Assembly (NCBI GenBank): GCA_031216445.1
Contig: CM062216.1
Coordinates: 8,801,501 to 8,865,500, forward strand
Length of the DNA stretch: 64,000 bases
DNA from: Lateolabrax maculatus
Lineage: Eukaryota; Chordata; Actinopteri; Acropomatiformes; Lateolabracidae
Direction of reading: 5' to 3'
The position numbers and the translations under genes were made by a program. This document shows positions 12,056 through 23,812 of the stretch, one piece after another. Positions within the stretch are counted from its first letter, which is position 1; each line of letters opens with the position of its first letter. The notes below the pieces were generated by a model, which did not search any database, had not been told where the DNA came from, and saw only the letters and a program-made list of their open reading frames with translations.

Positions 12056-13330
12056 CTAATGTTTAAATTTTCCGTTTACATCATCTTCCACTTGTAGTGA
12101 AACTGTGTATTTTTCTTTCACAGTATTGCCTGTTGCTTCTATTGTTTTCATATGTCTGCTACTCAATTTAGGTTTTGGAATTAAATCGTTACAATGAACC
12201 ACAAATTCTGTTGCTCGAGAATTGAACAGAAATGTCACCTGCTGTCCTGAGATCAGTAATGTCATACTAGGCATGATCTTATATGCTTCATGTGAATACA
12301 TGGTGTAAGGGTTTTGCTGACTTGAAAGTGTGTGCTCACTAACCAGTGTGTTTGTGTGATGTTGTCAACAAGCTGACTCCCGCTTCTGCCCAGCTCCGGA
12401 GCTAGTGAATCTCCCCCTCGAACTTGGTTGTGGTTGTCATATTCATTTTCCCATCTTCGGTTTTTGGGGCAATCTTTTGACCAATGGTGACTGCTCCACA
12501 AGTGTAACAGCCATCGGAGCGTTCTCTTCCTCATCCACGTCCTCCTCGCCCTCTGCCTCTGTAGGCTTGAATTAGTGCCATTTGAAGTTTTGCAGCTGTC
12601 CCTTTTTGCTTTTGGGCTTTATTTCTGTTCTATTCAGCCATTAGTTTCTCATCATTAATAGCATCATTCTCAGGTCTACTGCTGCTGCTGAATTGGGTGA
12701 CGGAGGTGAAATACCTCAGTGGTGGGCCATGGCTGCTGGAGTAGAGGTTATAGGTGGTGGAGGCGTAGGTGGTGAGAATGGTGGTGAAACTTGGGGTCCT
12801 TTTGGTCTTTTTCTGTTTACTTTTCAATGTGTTCATTTCCTCCTGACTTGCTGTCTCTTCTTCTAACTTATTATTTTAATCCTGCCTCAAGCTGAAACTT
12901 CCTCCAGGTGTTAGGGGGTTAGGGTTAGGGTTACTCACTTACCCTTCACTCACATATACACTCATCTGATCGCAGCTCATTTGTTCATAGTTTTTTTTTT
13001 TTATCATATATTGTTTATTTGGTGCTCCCATATCTGGTGGATTGGGACCTTGTTCAGACTTTTCCTGTTTTGTCTTACTGTTACTGGTACCCATTTTCTT
13101 TTCTAAGCGATCCTCTAGTGGTCCCTGACCTGTCCCAACAACTCGTCAGTTACACAGAATCCCTTTTATTCCACACCATTTCTTTGTAGGGGAAGTACTG
13201 GGAACGCTAACAGCTTTTTCCTTCAGCACTGACTCCGCTGCCGAGCCATGTTGAGCTCTGTCTTCGTGAGGCCAGATTGTGGTGGAAATTTCTGTAATAA
13301 AGAGTTCATACTTTATTGTCACACTGGCAA
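12056..13330 (-). mobile_element. Decayed endogenous retrovirus fragment (gag to protease)
   Basis: Read on the minus strand, the order matches a retroviral gag-pro region. An ATG at 13094 is followed by Gly2 and Ser6, a myristoylation-type N-terminus. Next come a proline-rich stretch (about 12830-12650), a CCHC zinc-knuckle remnant broken by a frameshift (about 12515-12465), and a retropepsin-like segment (about 12280-12180). In the last, the catalytic Asp is replaced by Asn and the following Gly by Arg. About 13330-13150 may be leader or LTR-derived sequence with an AATAAA. No env, no complete pol and no paired LTRs are seen. The element is broken and cannot encode a working product. Unit 2 keeps only its left end. 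Confidence 0.65.
12910..12934. repeat. Short interstitial telomeric repeat (TTAGGG orientation)
   Basis: About three to four units of TTAGGG, one with extra G, lie inside the retroviral fragment of unit 1. The corresponding region is deleted in unit 2. Confidence 0.8.
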
Positions 13331-13766
13331 GTGGGTGATCACATCCTTCAACAAGGTATTGGCTAAAGGTGTTGTGGATCCAGCCGAGAACTAATTCAGA
13401 TACAGCCAATATTTGAAAAAAAAGGTACAAAATGATCTTCATCCAATCTGGAGATGGCCGAGTGCCAGCCCAGATGCTAAAGGATTTTACTGATCTTGCA
13501 CAGAACCTAAGCCTCATTGGTTCTGGAGCTGGCCCAGAAGTGAATAAACAGATCAGCATCAATATTTTGCCCACTGTACCTGTCATGGTTTGGCTTTGCC
13601 TCTCCTTTATTCCCAGTGTGTCTACTGTTTTCCCTCTTCCTAGTGTTTCTTGTTGGTCCCTTGTTCGCTCTCTCTCTCTCTCCCTGTCTGTCTGGGTGTG
13701 ACATTCTTGTTCCTGTCTGCTGTCAATCAACCTGCACACCTGAAACCCATCCACATATCAACCTCC

Positions 13767-13770
<4 letters not shown>

Positions 13771-13798
<28 letters not shown>
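13771..13798. repeat. (GT)n microsatellite
   Basis: A pure GT run of 14 units follows 'cctcctgca'. Unit 2 has a shorter, interrupted run at about 27021-27050. Confidence 0.95.
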
Positions 13799-13802
<4 letters not shown>

Positions 13803-14233
13803 TTATGTGTATATGTATATACATACCCTGGCTCTTCACTTCAGTCTTTGGCAGGTCGTTCAGTTCCTCAATGTGGTACTAATGCTAGTAGTAGTAGTTG
13901 TCATATTACCTTTCATGTTGGAGTGAATTCTGTTAACCTTGTGTTTACCTGTGCCCAGGTGAATAATTTTTAGCCGATCGACTTATTGTTTAATCATTTC
14001 AGCTCCAGGTGAATGTATCCATATTTCACATTTCATTATATATTTCAGGATTTCTAGGGGCCTGAAGAGGTGAAAGTATTTTACAAGAAAAAGAGCAAAA
14101 TTTACAGGAAACTAAGAAAGTGATTTTCTGTGACAGATTTCTTTCTTTATCCCTTTAATTGTCTGGTAACCTCTCAGATTTATCTTGGGACCCCTTGAAG
14201 TTGGGAATTTTGGATACAGTTCATGTTGTGGAT

Positions 14234-14687
14234 CAGCCTAGCATTGCCAGACTTATTCGCAAATGCATATTAGTCTGGAATCTCTCAGTTCATTTTCGAT
14301 TTCCAACAACCAGAGCAACAAAACGCCGTCCTGTCATATGGTAAGTCCTGTCGGAAGTACAGCAAACACATATTTTCTTATCAACATAAAGTTTACGTGC
14401 AGTTGTTCTTTTAGAGAAAAATTCACAGTCCAATCCATTTAATACTGCCGCTCTAGCCAGGCGTTGAACGCTCCCTTTCATCAGCTGCCAACTTGGATAT
14501 TTACAAAGATGCCTCAACAGCTCTGCTCTCTGTTAGTCATCGTATTAAACCCGCCTCATACTCGATAAATGCTTGTGACTGGTTTGCCTGGTACAACAGC
14601 GCTTCCAGTACAAAGGAAATCAGTTTGAATGGGAGGGTGGCCAGACGTATCTGCCAGAACAAATAAAACTAGTCTGGTACCAGGCTA
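14234..14687. mobile_element. MITE with 9-bp target-site duplication (unit 1)
   Basis: The 454-bp element starts 'cagcctagcattgccagac' and ends 'gtctggtaccaggcta', which are imperfect inverted repeats of each other. It is flanked on both sides by the direct repeat 'gttgtggat' (14225-14233 and 14688-14696). Size, inverted termini and 8-9 bp duplication fit a non-autonomous cut-and-paste DNA transposon (hAT- or Mutator-type). No transposase is encoded. Confidence 0.7.
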
Positions 14688-14835
14688 GTTGTGGATGTTA
14701 CAGATTATCATTTTGTATGTCGTTTAAAAGTCCAAATTTTGCAGTCTTATATGCAGCTGTATAGGATGTGTAATAGGGCAGAAAAATATGTCCAACTGTG
14801 CTCTTACATGTGTATGTATATGTGTGTATATAAAG

Positions 14836-14877
14836 AGATAGAGATAGACAGATAGAAAAATAGATAGATAGATAGAA
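14836..14877. repeat. GATA/GACA-type simple repeat
   Basis: Variants of 'gata', including 'agatagatagatagat', form a short interrupted tract. The identical tract is at about 28078-28119 in unit 2. Confidence 0.85.
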
Positions 14878-15205
14878 CAATCACATAAGTGGAATTAGAA
14901 TACAAGAAATAAAATAGTGTTAGAGCTAAAATATAGAAATATAACACAAAACAAAACACTAGTTAAATATAATACTACATTAGCCTGGTCAGAAGGCTAA
15001 TAGAAAAGTGTACAAACTGTAAGCGTATGTAAAGGGTTTACACAGAAGGCAGAGGATTTCACCATAATTTGTGCTTTATCAATCCAGACAGACAGGAAGA
15101 AGGTGAGGGGGAGGAGAGATAACAAGGTTCAACACACCTGGGAGAAAAATAGTGAGAACAGAAGGTGAGAGTGTTAGTGGGTGAAGTTAGTAGGAAGGGA
15201 GAGGT

Positions 15206-15303
15206 ATGAGAGGACAGCTTCTAAAGTTACTCTACTCTTTGATGATCACTTTCCTCTGTTTGGAGAACCAGCTGACCACTGTTATCTACACGTCCGACAG
15301 CAA
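15206..15303 (+). CDS. Duplicated first coding exon (exon 1') upstream of copy 2
   Basis: ATG at 15206 opens 32 codons plus two bases ending at a GTAAGT donor. The peptide starts MRGQLLKLLY, clearly related to exon 1 of the sialyltransferase (MRGQLIQSLF). Exon length (98 nt) and end phase equal those of copy 2's exon 1, so it could splice to exon 2 at 18276 as an alternative first exon. The hydrophobic segment is weaker, with Lys7, Glu20 and Gln22, than the exon 1 anchor. Both the leader 'gggagaggtatg' and the start of the following intron match exon 1. It may be an alternative promoter/exon or a decaying relic; sequence alone does not decide. Confidence 0.5.
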
Positions 15304-16277
15304 GTAAGTGTGTTACTACCTTTCCCAACAACATATAAACACTGGTGGGTAGAGTACTAAAAATCTTTATTAATATTAAAGTACAATTACAAACCTACTC
15401 AAGTGAAAGTTTAAAAAAAGCCCACTTGGTAAAGCTCTTTACAATCCAAGCCAAGTTTCAAGTGTTTGGTCAAGAATCTGAGTTAAGTCTCAAGTCACCT
15501 TTTGGAATAGACCTATGTGTTACATCCACTGTGCACCAGGTTAGAAAGAGCCACTGTGCATCATGGTAATTTCACTTTGCATGTTGAACATCTTTAACTG
15601 AGCTATTTCTGTTAAATACAATCATTTTACTTTTTTTTTGTTGTTATTTACTTGAAAGTAACGATAACATCAGCCTACAGAGAGGGAGACCTGTACGTCA
15701 TGCGTGAAAGCACTACAGGACTGTTTTATCCACCAATATTTCTCTCTCGCCTACTGAGTGAAAGCCAAGTTTCACTTCCGTTTCACCGGCAACATTCTGC
15801 TTAATGAATTCACCATCGGCTATCGCTATAAAACAAATAGCAACCAATTCAAATGAGAAAACTCGTATTTCTGTCGGCTTGTGAAAGGGCGATGCAGGCT
15901 GCTTTCCAATACGGCCACCACTGGCATAGTGTGCATTTACCGAATTTGAGTTACAATAGTATAACAACTAAACCTTAAATTAAAAAGGTATTTTCCTGGT
16001 TTTCTCAATTTTTGGATTTGTCCAGCTCATTAATATCTGGCACAAGCGCATCTTCCATTGTAAGGCAAGGGAGACCAGTTAAAGCTCTCCTGTGTAACCG
16101 CACACACAGAGCTTGGGTGATTGCTCATTTCTGTTAATGTAGCAAAGTGCTGAGTTGGTAGTAGACTAACTGTAACGAAGGTCTAGATGGCAAATGTGGC
16201 AAAGTTAAAAGGAGATAACTCGGTGTTGGAGTTACTTTTAAAGAGTTACTACATATATGTTACTACACCGCATATAA

Positions 16278-16322
<45 letters not shown>

Positions 16323-17149
16323 TTTTATATGCACGCACACGCGCACACACACACACACAATCTCTTCAGTCCAGTTGATATGGTTTTTGTATTTTGGCTG
16401 CTGCAGATGAAGATTGTTCTATGATGATATAGCAATATATAACCCAAACTAATATAAGGGAGTAATAGAAGCATTTTGAATTTCACTTCTTCTCCACTCT
16501 GTCATCTCCAGTAACTGGCTGCGTTCCATTAGTGGTTCAACATGTCCTCTTTGACTTCCCCCTGGCACTTGCCCTTGTGGGAATCCCCGCATTAATCAAC
16601 ATTTCAGATTGCACATCAATGTAAATGTGAGTTAGCTAATGACTTAAATGTCATGCTATTCAGTTTCAATTTTTTAAATATATCTTATTGTATCTTGTAT
16701 AGGTAGACTTACATGTGTAGAGCTTCACCATGCAGTGAAAACGCAGTCTTAAAGGCAGCCTGAGTCAAAAGCCAGGCAGACAGGAAGTGTGTGAGGAGGA
16801 GACAAAGTTCCAATTCTACTCTATGGTTATTGAGCCTGTTTAGTATTTATCGCTTGAAAAATGTCTCAGGTTTTGTCTTGGCTGCTTTGTTATCTCTGCT
16901 TTGTATTGATTATTCCAGATAGTCAGTACCTTTGCACCTGTCTTTACTAGTCTTGTTTTCTCGGCCCTTGAGTTGTTGCCTACACATCCTTGATGTCTCC
17001 AATGTCAATCCCTTGTGTTTCCCTCCTCATGCCAGTGCCTGCACACTCCCATGGCCCCCATTGTTCCTTGTCAGTTTGTATGTCTGTATATTGAAGCTGT
17101 TGTTTTTTTATCCTCATCTTTGCTCCCTCAATAGCAGGAGGGGAGAGGT
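15304..17149. other. 5' flank of copy 2
   Basis: No coding gene is seen apart from the upstream exon 1'. The start (15304-15720) resembles unit 3 more than unit 1. It carries a dispersed 'ggtgggtagagtacta...aaagtacaattac' type repeat, an AT microsatellite at 16281-16320 and a short CA run. About 16740-16800 resembles the leader in front of exon 1'. Confidence 0.5.
16281..16320. repeat. (AT)n microsatellite
   Basis: A run of AT units interrupted once by TT. Much shorter AT runs stand at the matching places in units 1 and 3. Confidence 0.9.
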
Positions 17150-20100
17150 ATGAGGGGACAGCTCATACAGTCACTCTTCTCTTTGATCATTCTCCTCTGT
17201 TTGGGGAGCCTGCTGACCACTCTCGTCTGGTACATGTTCAACGGCAAGTAAGTGTGTAAATACCTTTCCCAACAACCTATAAAACATACACACACACACA
17301 CACACACACAGTTACAAGTTTGACTAAATAAGTCAATGTGTGTATGAGATTTAGAAAATAAGTCACCTGTACTCAAAGGATTTTCTTTTTAGTGTGTTTT
17401 TATTATCTACCAATGTTATGTAGGTGGAAGAAGGCAGCCCTTGAATTCTGTTTTATATGGGAGTTAAAGGTCCTCATCAAAAATTACTCTTAGATTCTTT
17501 ACAGTGGTGCTGAAGGCCAGGGCCATCTGGAGTAACTATATCTATAGATAATAAGTCTCTGAGGTGTTTTGGGCCTAGTGCAATAACTTCAGTTTTGTCT
17601 AACTTTAACAGCCGATAATTGTTGGTCATCCAGTGTTTTATGTCCTTAATGCATGCTTGAAGTTCGGCTAACTGATCGGTTTCATCCAGCTTTATCGATA
17701 AGTATAATTTTGTATCATCTGCATAAGAGTGAAAGTTATGTTCCCTAATAATATTGCCTAAAGAAAAATCACAGAATCTTGTGGAACCCTGTCACTAACT
17801 TTGTCGCGTGTGGAGAATTCATCGTTAACATGTACAAACTGATCTGATAAATAGGACTTAAACCAACTTATTGCAGGTCCTTTAATGCCAATCAAGTGCT
17901 CCAGTCGCTGTTTTTTAAGCATTTGAAAACAATTTGGCTCGCTTTTTAAAATCCTTGAGACATATTAATTGTACAAATTAATTCATTATTTCACTTCTTA
18001 ATTTCAGTTATTTGCTTTTATCAATATTTGTGGCAGTCGTGTTCTCAGTTGTATTGTAATTAACTTATGTGTACCACACATGCCTGCTTGTATTCAATGA
18101 AGTGAGAAAAAAATCCTCTCAGGTTAAAATGAAAAGTGAGCGGGAGGCCCCTGGTCTCAAAAATTGGGAATTGCATAACCACGCACCACAATGACTTGTA
18201 AAACCATACGTGTTCGATGCAAGTTGTGTGATAACATCACTCATCTGTCCTGTTTCTCTCTTGTTCTCTCAACAGCAATGTGGTACGTCACAGACCACCT
18301 CTTCAAAAGAAAAGCCCCCCTCAGCCCTCTGCACTCTGTAAAGGCTGCAGGTGAGAGCACCGTCACTGCCTCTTCTTAAGTGACCTCTTTGTTTATGCCT
18401 TCATCAGATCAAGTCATGTCAGTGCTACAGGGACTTAACAACCAACTGTGAATTTGGGTGTGTCTGTCTGTCTACCTGTGTGTCACAGGGAGATCATCGA
18501 TAAAGTAACAGAGCGTTACTCTCAAACCTGGAAGAAGCAGGAGTACAATTATTATAAATTCAGGTACATGTTTTTTAATTTGTAATTTTTTAAACAACAA
18601 AAAAAAGAAGAGTTTGCCAGAATTGCAAATAATACTCCAAACATGAACAGATATTTAGTCCTGTTCATGATGGAAATGTACTTACAGGGAGGAATTGTCA
18701 CACATACATTGTCACAGTATATGGATGAACAATGAGTATGAAAAGGTAGTTCAAATAAACTGTACATGTAAAGACCAGTGTTTAGGATTTCGGGGGATCA
18801 GTTGGCAGAAATTGAATATTATATTTATAAGTATGTTTTATACTAGTTACTTATACTTATTTGACACATCTTAGGATCATATGAGCTATGGTAAAACCAA
18901 GGGACTTCACCTCAAGCTTAGATTAGAGTGCCTGTAAGATCTATTCTCGGGCCACTCCTACATTTCTCATCTATATAAATGACCTTGCTTGGATGTCTGA
19001 TTCTGCATTACCCATTGTTTTTATCTTATCACAAGCAAATTTTGAATCCTTGATCAGAGAAGCCAATAATATTCTGTCATATGTTGCAAAGTGGTTCCGG
19101 ATGAACCGACTTTCCCTGAATGTCAAAAATCTAATTTTATCATTTTCAATAATAATAAAAGCTATCCAAAGGAAAATAAATTGTTTGTTAATAATACTGA
19201 CGTGAACCAAGTCACCACTGCAACATATTTAGGTGTATTAGTAGATGAAAAGCTAACCTGGAAAGATCCCGTTGAGGTTGTGTGTAAACATTAAGTCTTT
19301 TGGCATAATTAGAACAATTTGTTCACTATTAAATCAATCCTGTCTCTTAACATACTGAAACATTGTTTGGGCCAGTACATATCCCTCTTTCATTTAAAAA
19401 AATGATTTAATCCAAGAAAAAGTTTTTAAGATTGGTAAATGGCAACAAAGGATATTCATATTCCTTATTATTACAACTCTCAGACAATATGCAATAAAGT
19501 AGAGAGGACCATTACTCCCCTCTCTATCACAACTTGTCCATCCCTGCCAATGTTTAAGTCTAATATGAAATAGCACCTCTGCCATAGTCAATGTGCTCAG
19601 TATGTGAGTTTATGTGTTTGTGTGTTTATCGTTGTTATATTTATTATTATTACTATTACAGCTGACTTCTTTTAACTTATTTTTCCCCAATATGTTCAGG
19701 AAACTAATATCCATAGTATTAGGATAAATTATGAACCATAGAGGATGTTTTTACTGTCACTGGGAATAGCAGGTTAGCAGGGGTAGGACCTAATCGCAGT
19801 AAGAAGAGGAGCACGCAAGTGCCTGAACAGGTAACAGGGAATCCAGAAACACGGCACAAGGGGACACAGCGCAGACAAAAGAGACAAGGATCTGACAACT
19901 AAACAAAGAAACTACACCGGTATATGTAAATGACTGATCATTGATCAGAGGAAGGTGAGTGAACAGGTGAAGGGAGTTGATGAGGAAGGAGTGGAGACAG
20001 GTGTGTAGATGGGTGGGCCAGTAAGGTGATGGGAAGTCAGGCGAGACAGGGAAAAACAGTGACACAGATTGCTGGGGCTAGAACGTGACAAAAGAAAGGA

Positions 20101-23100
20101 AAAAAGAAATAGATTGTGACATTTACCATAAGCCCTTTGAGGTTCCTTACCTTTCCTGCACAATCCCTACTCTGTTTTATTTTTATTTTTTTTTTTGCTT
20201 TTATCACATTTTATAAAGAAGAAACTTAATTTTTAACCTGAACAAACTGCTTATTCGGGTGGCTCTCACGGTATTTTGCAAATTATGAATGACGCTTCTG
20301 TTAGGCACATAAACTGACCTGTCAGTCAGTGTCAATACTCCTGACCATCTTGTATGTTATTTAACAAAGTCCTTGTGGTTCCCCAGACTTAAGATGAGCA
20401 GCGAGTGCCATGGTTTTGACAAGGCCGTCATTACCCAGGCCAACACTCCAGTGGGATCAAAGATTGTGTACGATGCAGAAAAGAGCAGGATCCTCAATGT
20501 GACTCCAGAGATTTTCAGCATCTTTGCAAAGGTTTGTTGTTTGTCTTTCATGAATATTAACACAACATCTACTGCTTGTTTGGTGTCTCAATTTTCCAAA
20601 GAGATTATTTAACTGCTTTGCTCTTACAAGTTCTGCCTTAAGTCATGTGTCTACTCACATGTTGGCTCTTTGATACACACGACTACACAGCACAGTTTAT
20701 TCATTTTTTCATTTTTATTTGTTATGAAAACTGACTTTAGCATGTTAGCACTAATCAGCTCTGAACACGAAGTACAGCTGAGGCTCAAGGGAATGTTAGT
20801 TTTGTAGGGATTGGGTCATAAACCAAAGTATTGGACAAATTGAAATTTAGACCAGATGCTGGCACCGAACGAAAAGTTAAGGTATCAACAAAGTTATTAC
20901 AGTTCATCCTGAGGGGTGCAGGAATGTTCACACCAAATGTCATGCCAGTCCATCCCATTGTCGAGGCATTTCCCTCAAAACCACCAATATACACCATATG
21001 GTGGCACCAGAGAAAAGATTACTTAAGTAGAATTCAGCATCTGGGAACTATGAATGTCTGTTCAAATTCACTGCCAAGCCATCCTGTAGATGTTAAAGAT
21101 ATTTCAATGGGTGAGTTCAAAATTTGACCTGCTGGTGGCACTTGATGAAAAGTCAGGGGATCAAGCCATGAGCTTTCATTGTCTGGAAACCACGAATAAC
21201 TGTACCAAATTTCAAACAATCCATTTATTGTTTGTGAAGCCATTGTACTATTTTTTTTTCCTGTTGTCAATATACATGCTGGTATGTGGTACTTATAACT
21301 TGCAACTCTTTCCACAATGATCTGGTAAAGCAGGAATACCGTTTTTTTTCTGTCTCAGGTGATCATCACACCACTGTACAGGCTCACTGACCACAGGCTT
21401 ATAGTATGCGATGACTCTTTTTCATAAAGCACCCTGACAACAACTGTGTTATCTGCAAGTTTAAAGCTGCCAGTATGCTTCATGAGAACTTGTTGGATGG
21501 TCAAATAGCTTTTGGATCTCTCTGAAGCCTCCACGAGTCTGAGAGAATTTGTGCATTTTCATAATGTGTATTGTTCAATTAGATGTTGTAATTTAACAAA
21601 CCAAACATCAACATTTTCCCAGGTGGCACCCAGATTCTAACAGGGGACCTTTTGATCTGCTGTCAAATGCTCTACCACTGAGCTATACCCCCTTGCCCCG
21701 TAACACAGTAACTAAAAAAATAAATTACTACGTTGAACCACTTGAGAGAGGTTATCCAAAGTTCCCTTGTGTCCTGAATGCTGCCATAAACAGCTGGGAT
21801 AAACATGTCTTTATTAATATAGAGATGTAGTGGAAGTATAATATAGAATATTATGGAAAGTCATTGTAACATATTAAAATAATATAGTATAATATAGTCA
21901 GTTATAATATAGTATGGGACATGAAACATAGTAAAAGGTAACATTTATTAATAGAGTATAACATAATAGTACAGCAATATAACATAGTATAACATAGTAT
22001 ATAATATTATATATTATAGAGAGACCAACAGGGATCACAGAAGGAGAGGGAAACACGGGGAAGAAGCTAGGGAACGGCTGTGACCATGTCAAATATATAG
22101 TATAGTACAGCAATATAACATATAAGGAATACCAAATACAACATGGTATAGTATGGGTATAGTATAGTATAATATAACATATAATATGATAACAAATATA
22201 TTATATTATATAACAAAATATATCAACAAATATGGCAAAGTATATAATTAGTCAAACAGAGAGACAATGGAAAAGGAGAGTGGCATGAGTACCATGGGTC
22301 TGTGTGTGTTGTGTGGTATAATCTGTGGTGTCTACTGCTGTTATACAGTCTGATGGCAGCAGGTACAAATGAGCGCTCCGTTTTGCACCTGGGTGGGATG
22401 AACTGGTTGCTGAATGAGCTACTCATCTGCAACATCTCATCGCACACAGGGTGAGAGGGGTTTTTCTGTATTTCTAGACCAAATATGTCAGGCTGAGAAA
22501 TGCTGCATTTGTTTGCCTAGAGGGTGCAGCTGGTGTATCCTGAATAACAGCTGGTGTATCCTGAATAATGAGTCGTGTGAATAACAGCTGGTGTATCCTG
22601 AATAACAGCTGGTGTATCCTGAATGACAGCTGGTGTATCCTGGTATAATAACCATAAGAACAATAAAATACAACTTTATTGTCTATTTATCTTTGACCAC
22701 AGCTTGTCAATAAAAAAAAAAGAAAAGAAGATCAGTTGCTTCCATATTTCCCAACGGTTGACTCAGTCAACTGGACTAGAGAAGGAAGGGACCTTAATCT
22801 CGTACATTAGAAAAATTAATAAACACACGTTAACACGTCGGTACTGCAGGGATTTCCCAGAGTGTGGAGTGAACACACAGTATACTATCATCAGCATAGA
22901 TGTGTTGTAATGCATTTTCTGTTGGTGTTGATTCCAGGAGCATCCGTTCCCAAATAAAACATGGGACACGTGTGCTGTTGTTGGGAACGGAGGGATCCTG
23001 ACTGACAGCGGCTGTGGAAAGATGATCGATTCAGCTCAGTTTGTTATCAGGTGAGTTCAGGTGTCCAGTGTAGTGGACTGAAAGGCGATGATGATGTTAA

Positions 23101-23812
23101 CCAACAGAAATAAACTCATCTCTTTTGAAATCCCATATAACGATCTCTTCATCTTCTTTGTTGCTTGTTCAGGTGCAACTTACCTCCTTTGGAAAACGGC
23201 TATGAGAAACATGTGGGCATCAAGACCAACCTTGTGACAGCAAACCCAACCATCCTCCTACACAAGTGAGCAAGAGGATCAATCTCACTGCACTGTCACC
23301 TGAAAGTGTTCCTTTGTCTTGTTGCCTTACATCTACTGTTTATTTTCAGGTATGGGTCTCTAATGGGGCGTCGACGTCCATTTGTGGATAGTCTGCGTTG
23401 CTATGGCAACTCCCTGCTGCTACTTCCTGCCTTCTCCTTTGGCTTCAGCACTCCTGTGTGCATGCGTGCCGCCTACACCATGCAGGACTTTGAAAGCCCC
23501 ATCCGGCCCATCTTCTTCAACCCTGACTACCTCCAGAGCCTGGCCCTCTTCTGGCGCTCCCAAGGCCTACGCGCAGCGCGGCTCAGCACTGGCATAATGA
23601 TGACTAGCCTGGCGCTGGAACTCTGTGATAATGTGCATCTGTACGGATTCTGGCCCTTCAGTAATCACCCACACGGACTCCATGCCCTGACTAACCACTA
23701 CTATGACGACCAAAAAGTTAACAAAGGATTCCACGCCATGCCGGCTGAGTTTGACCTCTTATTGCAGCTGCACAGTCAGGGGGTGCTCAGACTTCACCTA
23801 GGAGATTGTTGA
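17150..23812 (+). CDS. alpha-2,8-sialyltransferase 8F-like (ST8SIA6-like), tandem copy 2
   Basis: Coding exons are 17150-17247, 18276-18350, 18489-18563, 20387-20531, 22938-23050, 23173-23265 and 23350-23812, all with GT-AG introns, giving 353 residues. Exon 1 is one codon shorter than in copies 1 and 3, and its anchor reads MRGQLIQSLFSLIILL. The stem also differs (NNVVRHRPP against NNVERQRPP). From exon 4 on the protein is almost identical to copy 1. Sialylmotif L (CAVVGNGGIL), motif S (LSTGIMM...LELC), HYYD, the HAMPAE box and the terminal Cys are all intact, so activity is expected. The role is Golgi transfer of alpha-2,8-linked sialic acid, by family knowledge; the acceptor is unknown. 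Confidence 0.88.
17285..17311. repeat. (CA)n in intron 1, copy 2
   Basis: A run of about 13 CA units just after the exon 1 donor. Units 1 and 3 have only about five units here. Confidence 0.9.
17520..17960 (-). mobile_element. LINE reverse-transcriptase fragment in intron 1 (copy 2)
   Basis: This is the paralogue of the unit 1 fragment at 2135-2560. It keeps about 35 bp near 17532-17566 that units 1 and 3 have lost, and lacks about 50 bp near 17768 that they keep. These independent indels group units 1 and 3 against unit 2 in this part of the array. Confidence 0.7.
18910..19610 (+). mobile_element. LINE reverse-transcriptase fragment in intron 3 (copy 2)
   Basis: Counterpart of the fragment at 3660-4560, with more than 200 bp lost at its left part. 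The downstream 'LGVLVDEKLTWKD' block remains at about 19232-19270. It is not coding. Confidence 0.7.
19755..20090. mobile_element. MITE-like element in intron 3, copy 2
   Basis: The element is 336 bp with TGTCAC...GTGACA ends, the same internally shortened form as in unit 1. Confidence 0.55.
20737..21325. repeat. Dispersed repeat with internal subunits of about 120 bp (copy 2, intron 4)
   Basis: Nearly identical to 5696-6290 of unit 1, at the same place in intron 4. Confidence 0.6.
21621..21692 (-). pseudogene. tRNA-Cys(GCA)-like pseudogene, intron 4 copy 2
   Basis: Same 72-nt structure as in unit 1, but with the canonical acceptor half GGGGGTA. A at position 33 and A at position 56 remain, so it is probably inactive. 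Confidence 0.7.
21800..22250. repeat. AT-rich 'tataatatagta' region, intron 4 copy 2
   Basis: Counterpart of 6790-7230 in unit 1, with few differences. Confidence 0.7.
22255..22455 (-). mobile_element. LINE ORF2 C-terminal fragment, intron 4 copy 2
   Basis: Counterpart of 7231-7440, with the same terminal 'FVPAAIRLYN' signature on the minus strand. Confidence 0.6.
22527..22642. repeat. 21-bp minisatellite, 5 copies plus a rearranged unit
   Basis: Same unit as at 7509-7588. One extra unit and a scrambled piece ('tgagtcgtgtgaataa') make this array longer than in unit 1. Confidence 0.9.

Noticed and set aside
13146..13754. 202-codon open frame on the minus strand
   Set aside because: It crosses a GT microsatellite and the leader region of the dead retroviral fragment, has a low-complexity RERERE stretch, and is absent from unit 2. 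No domain is recognised.
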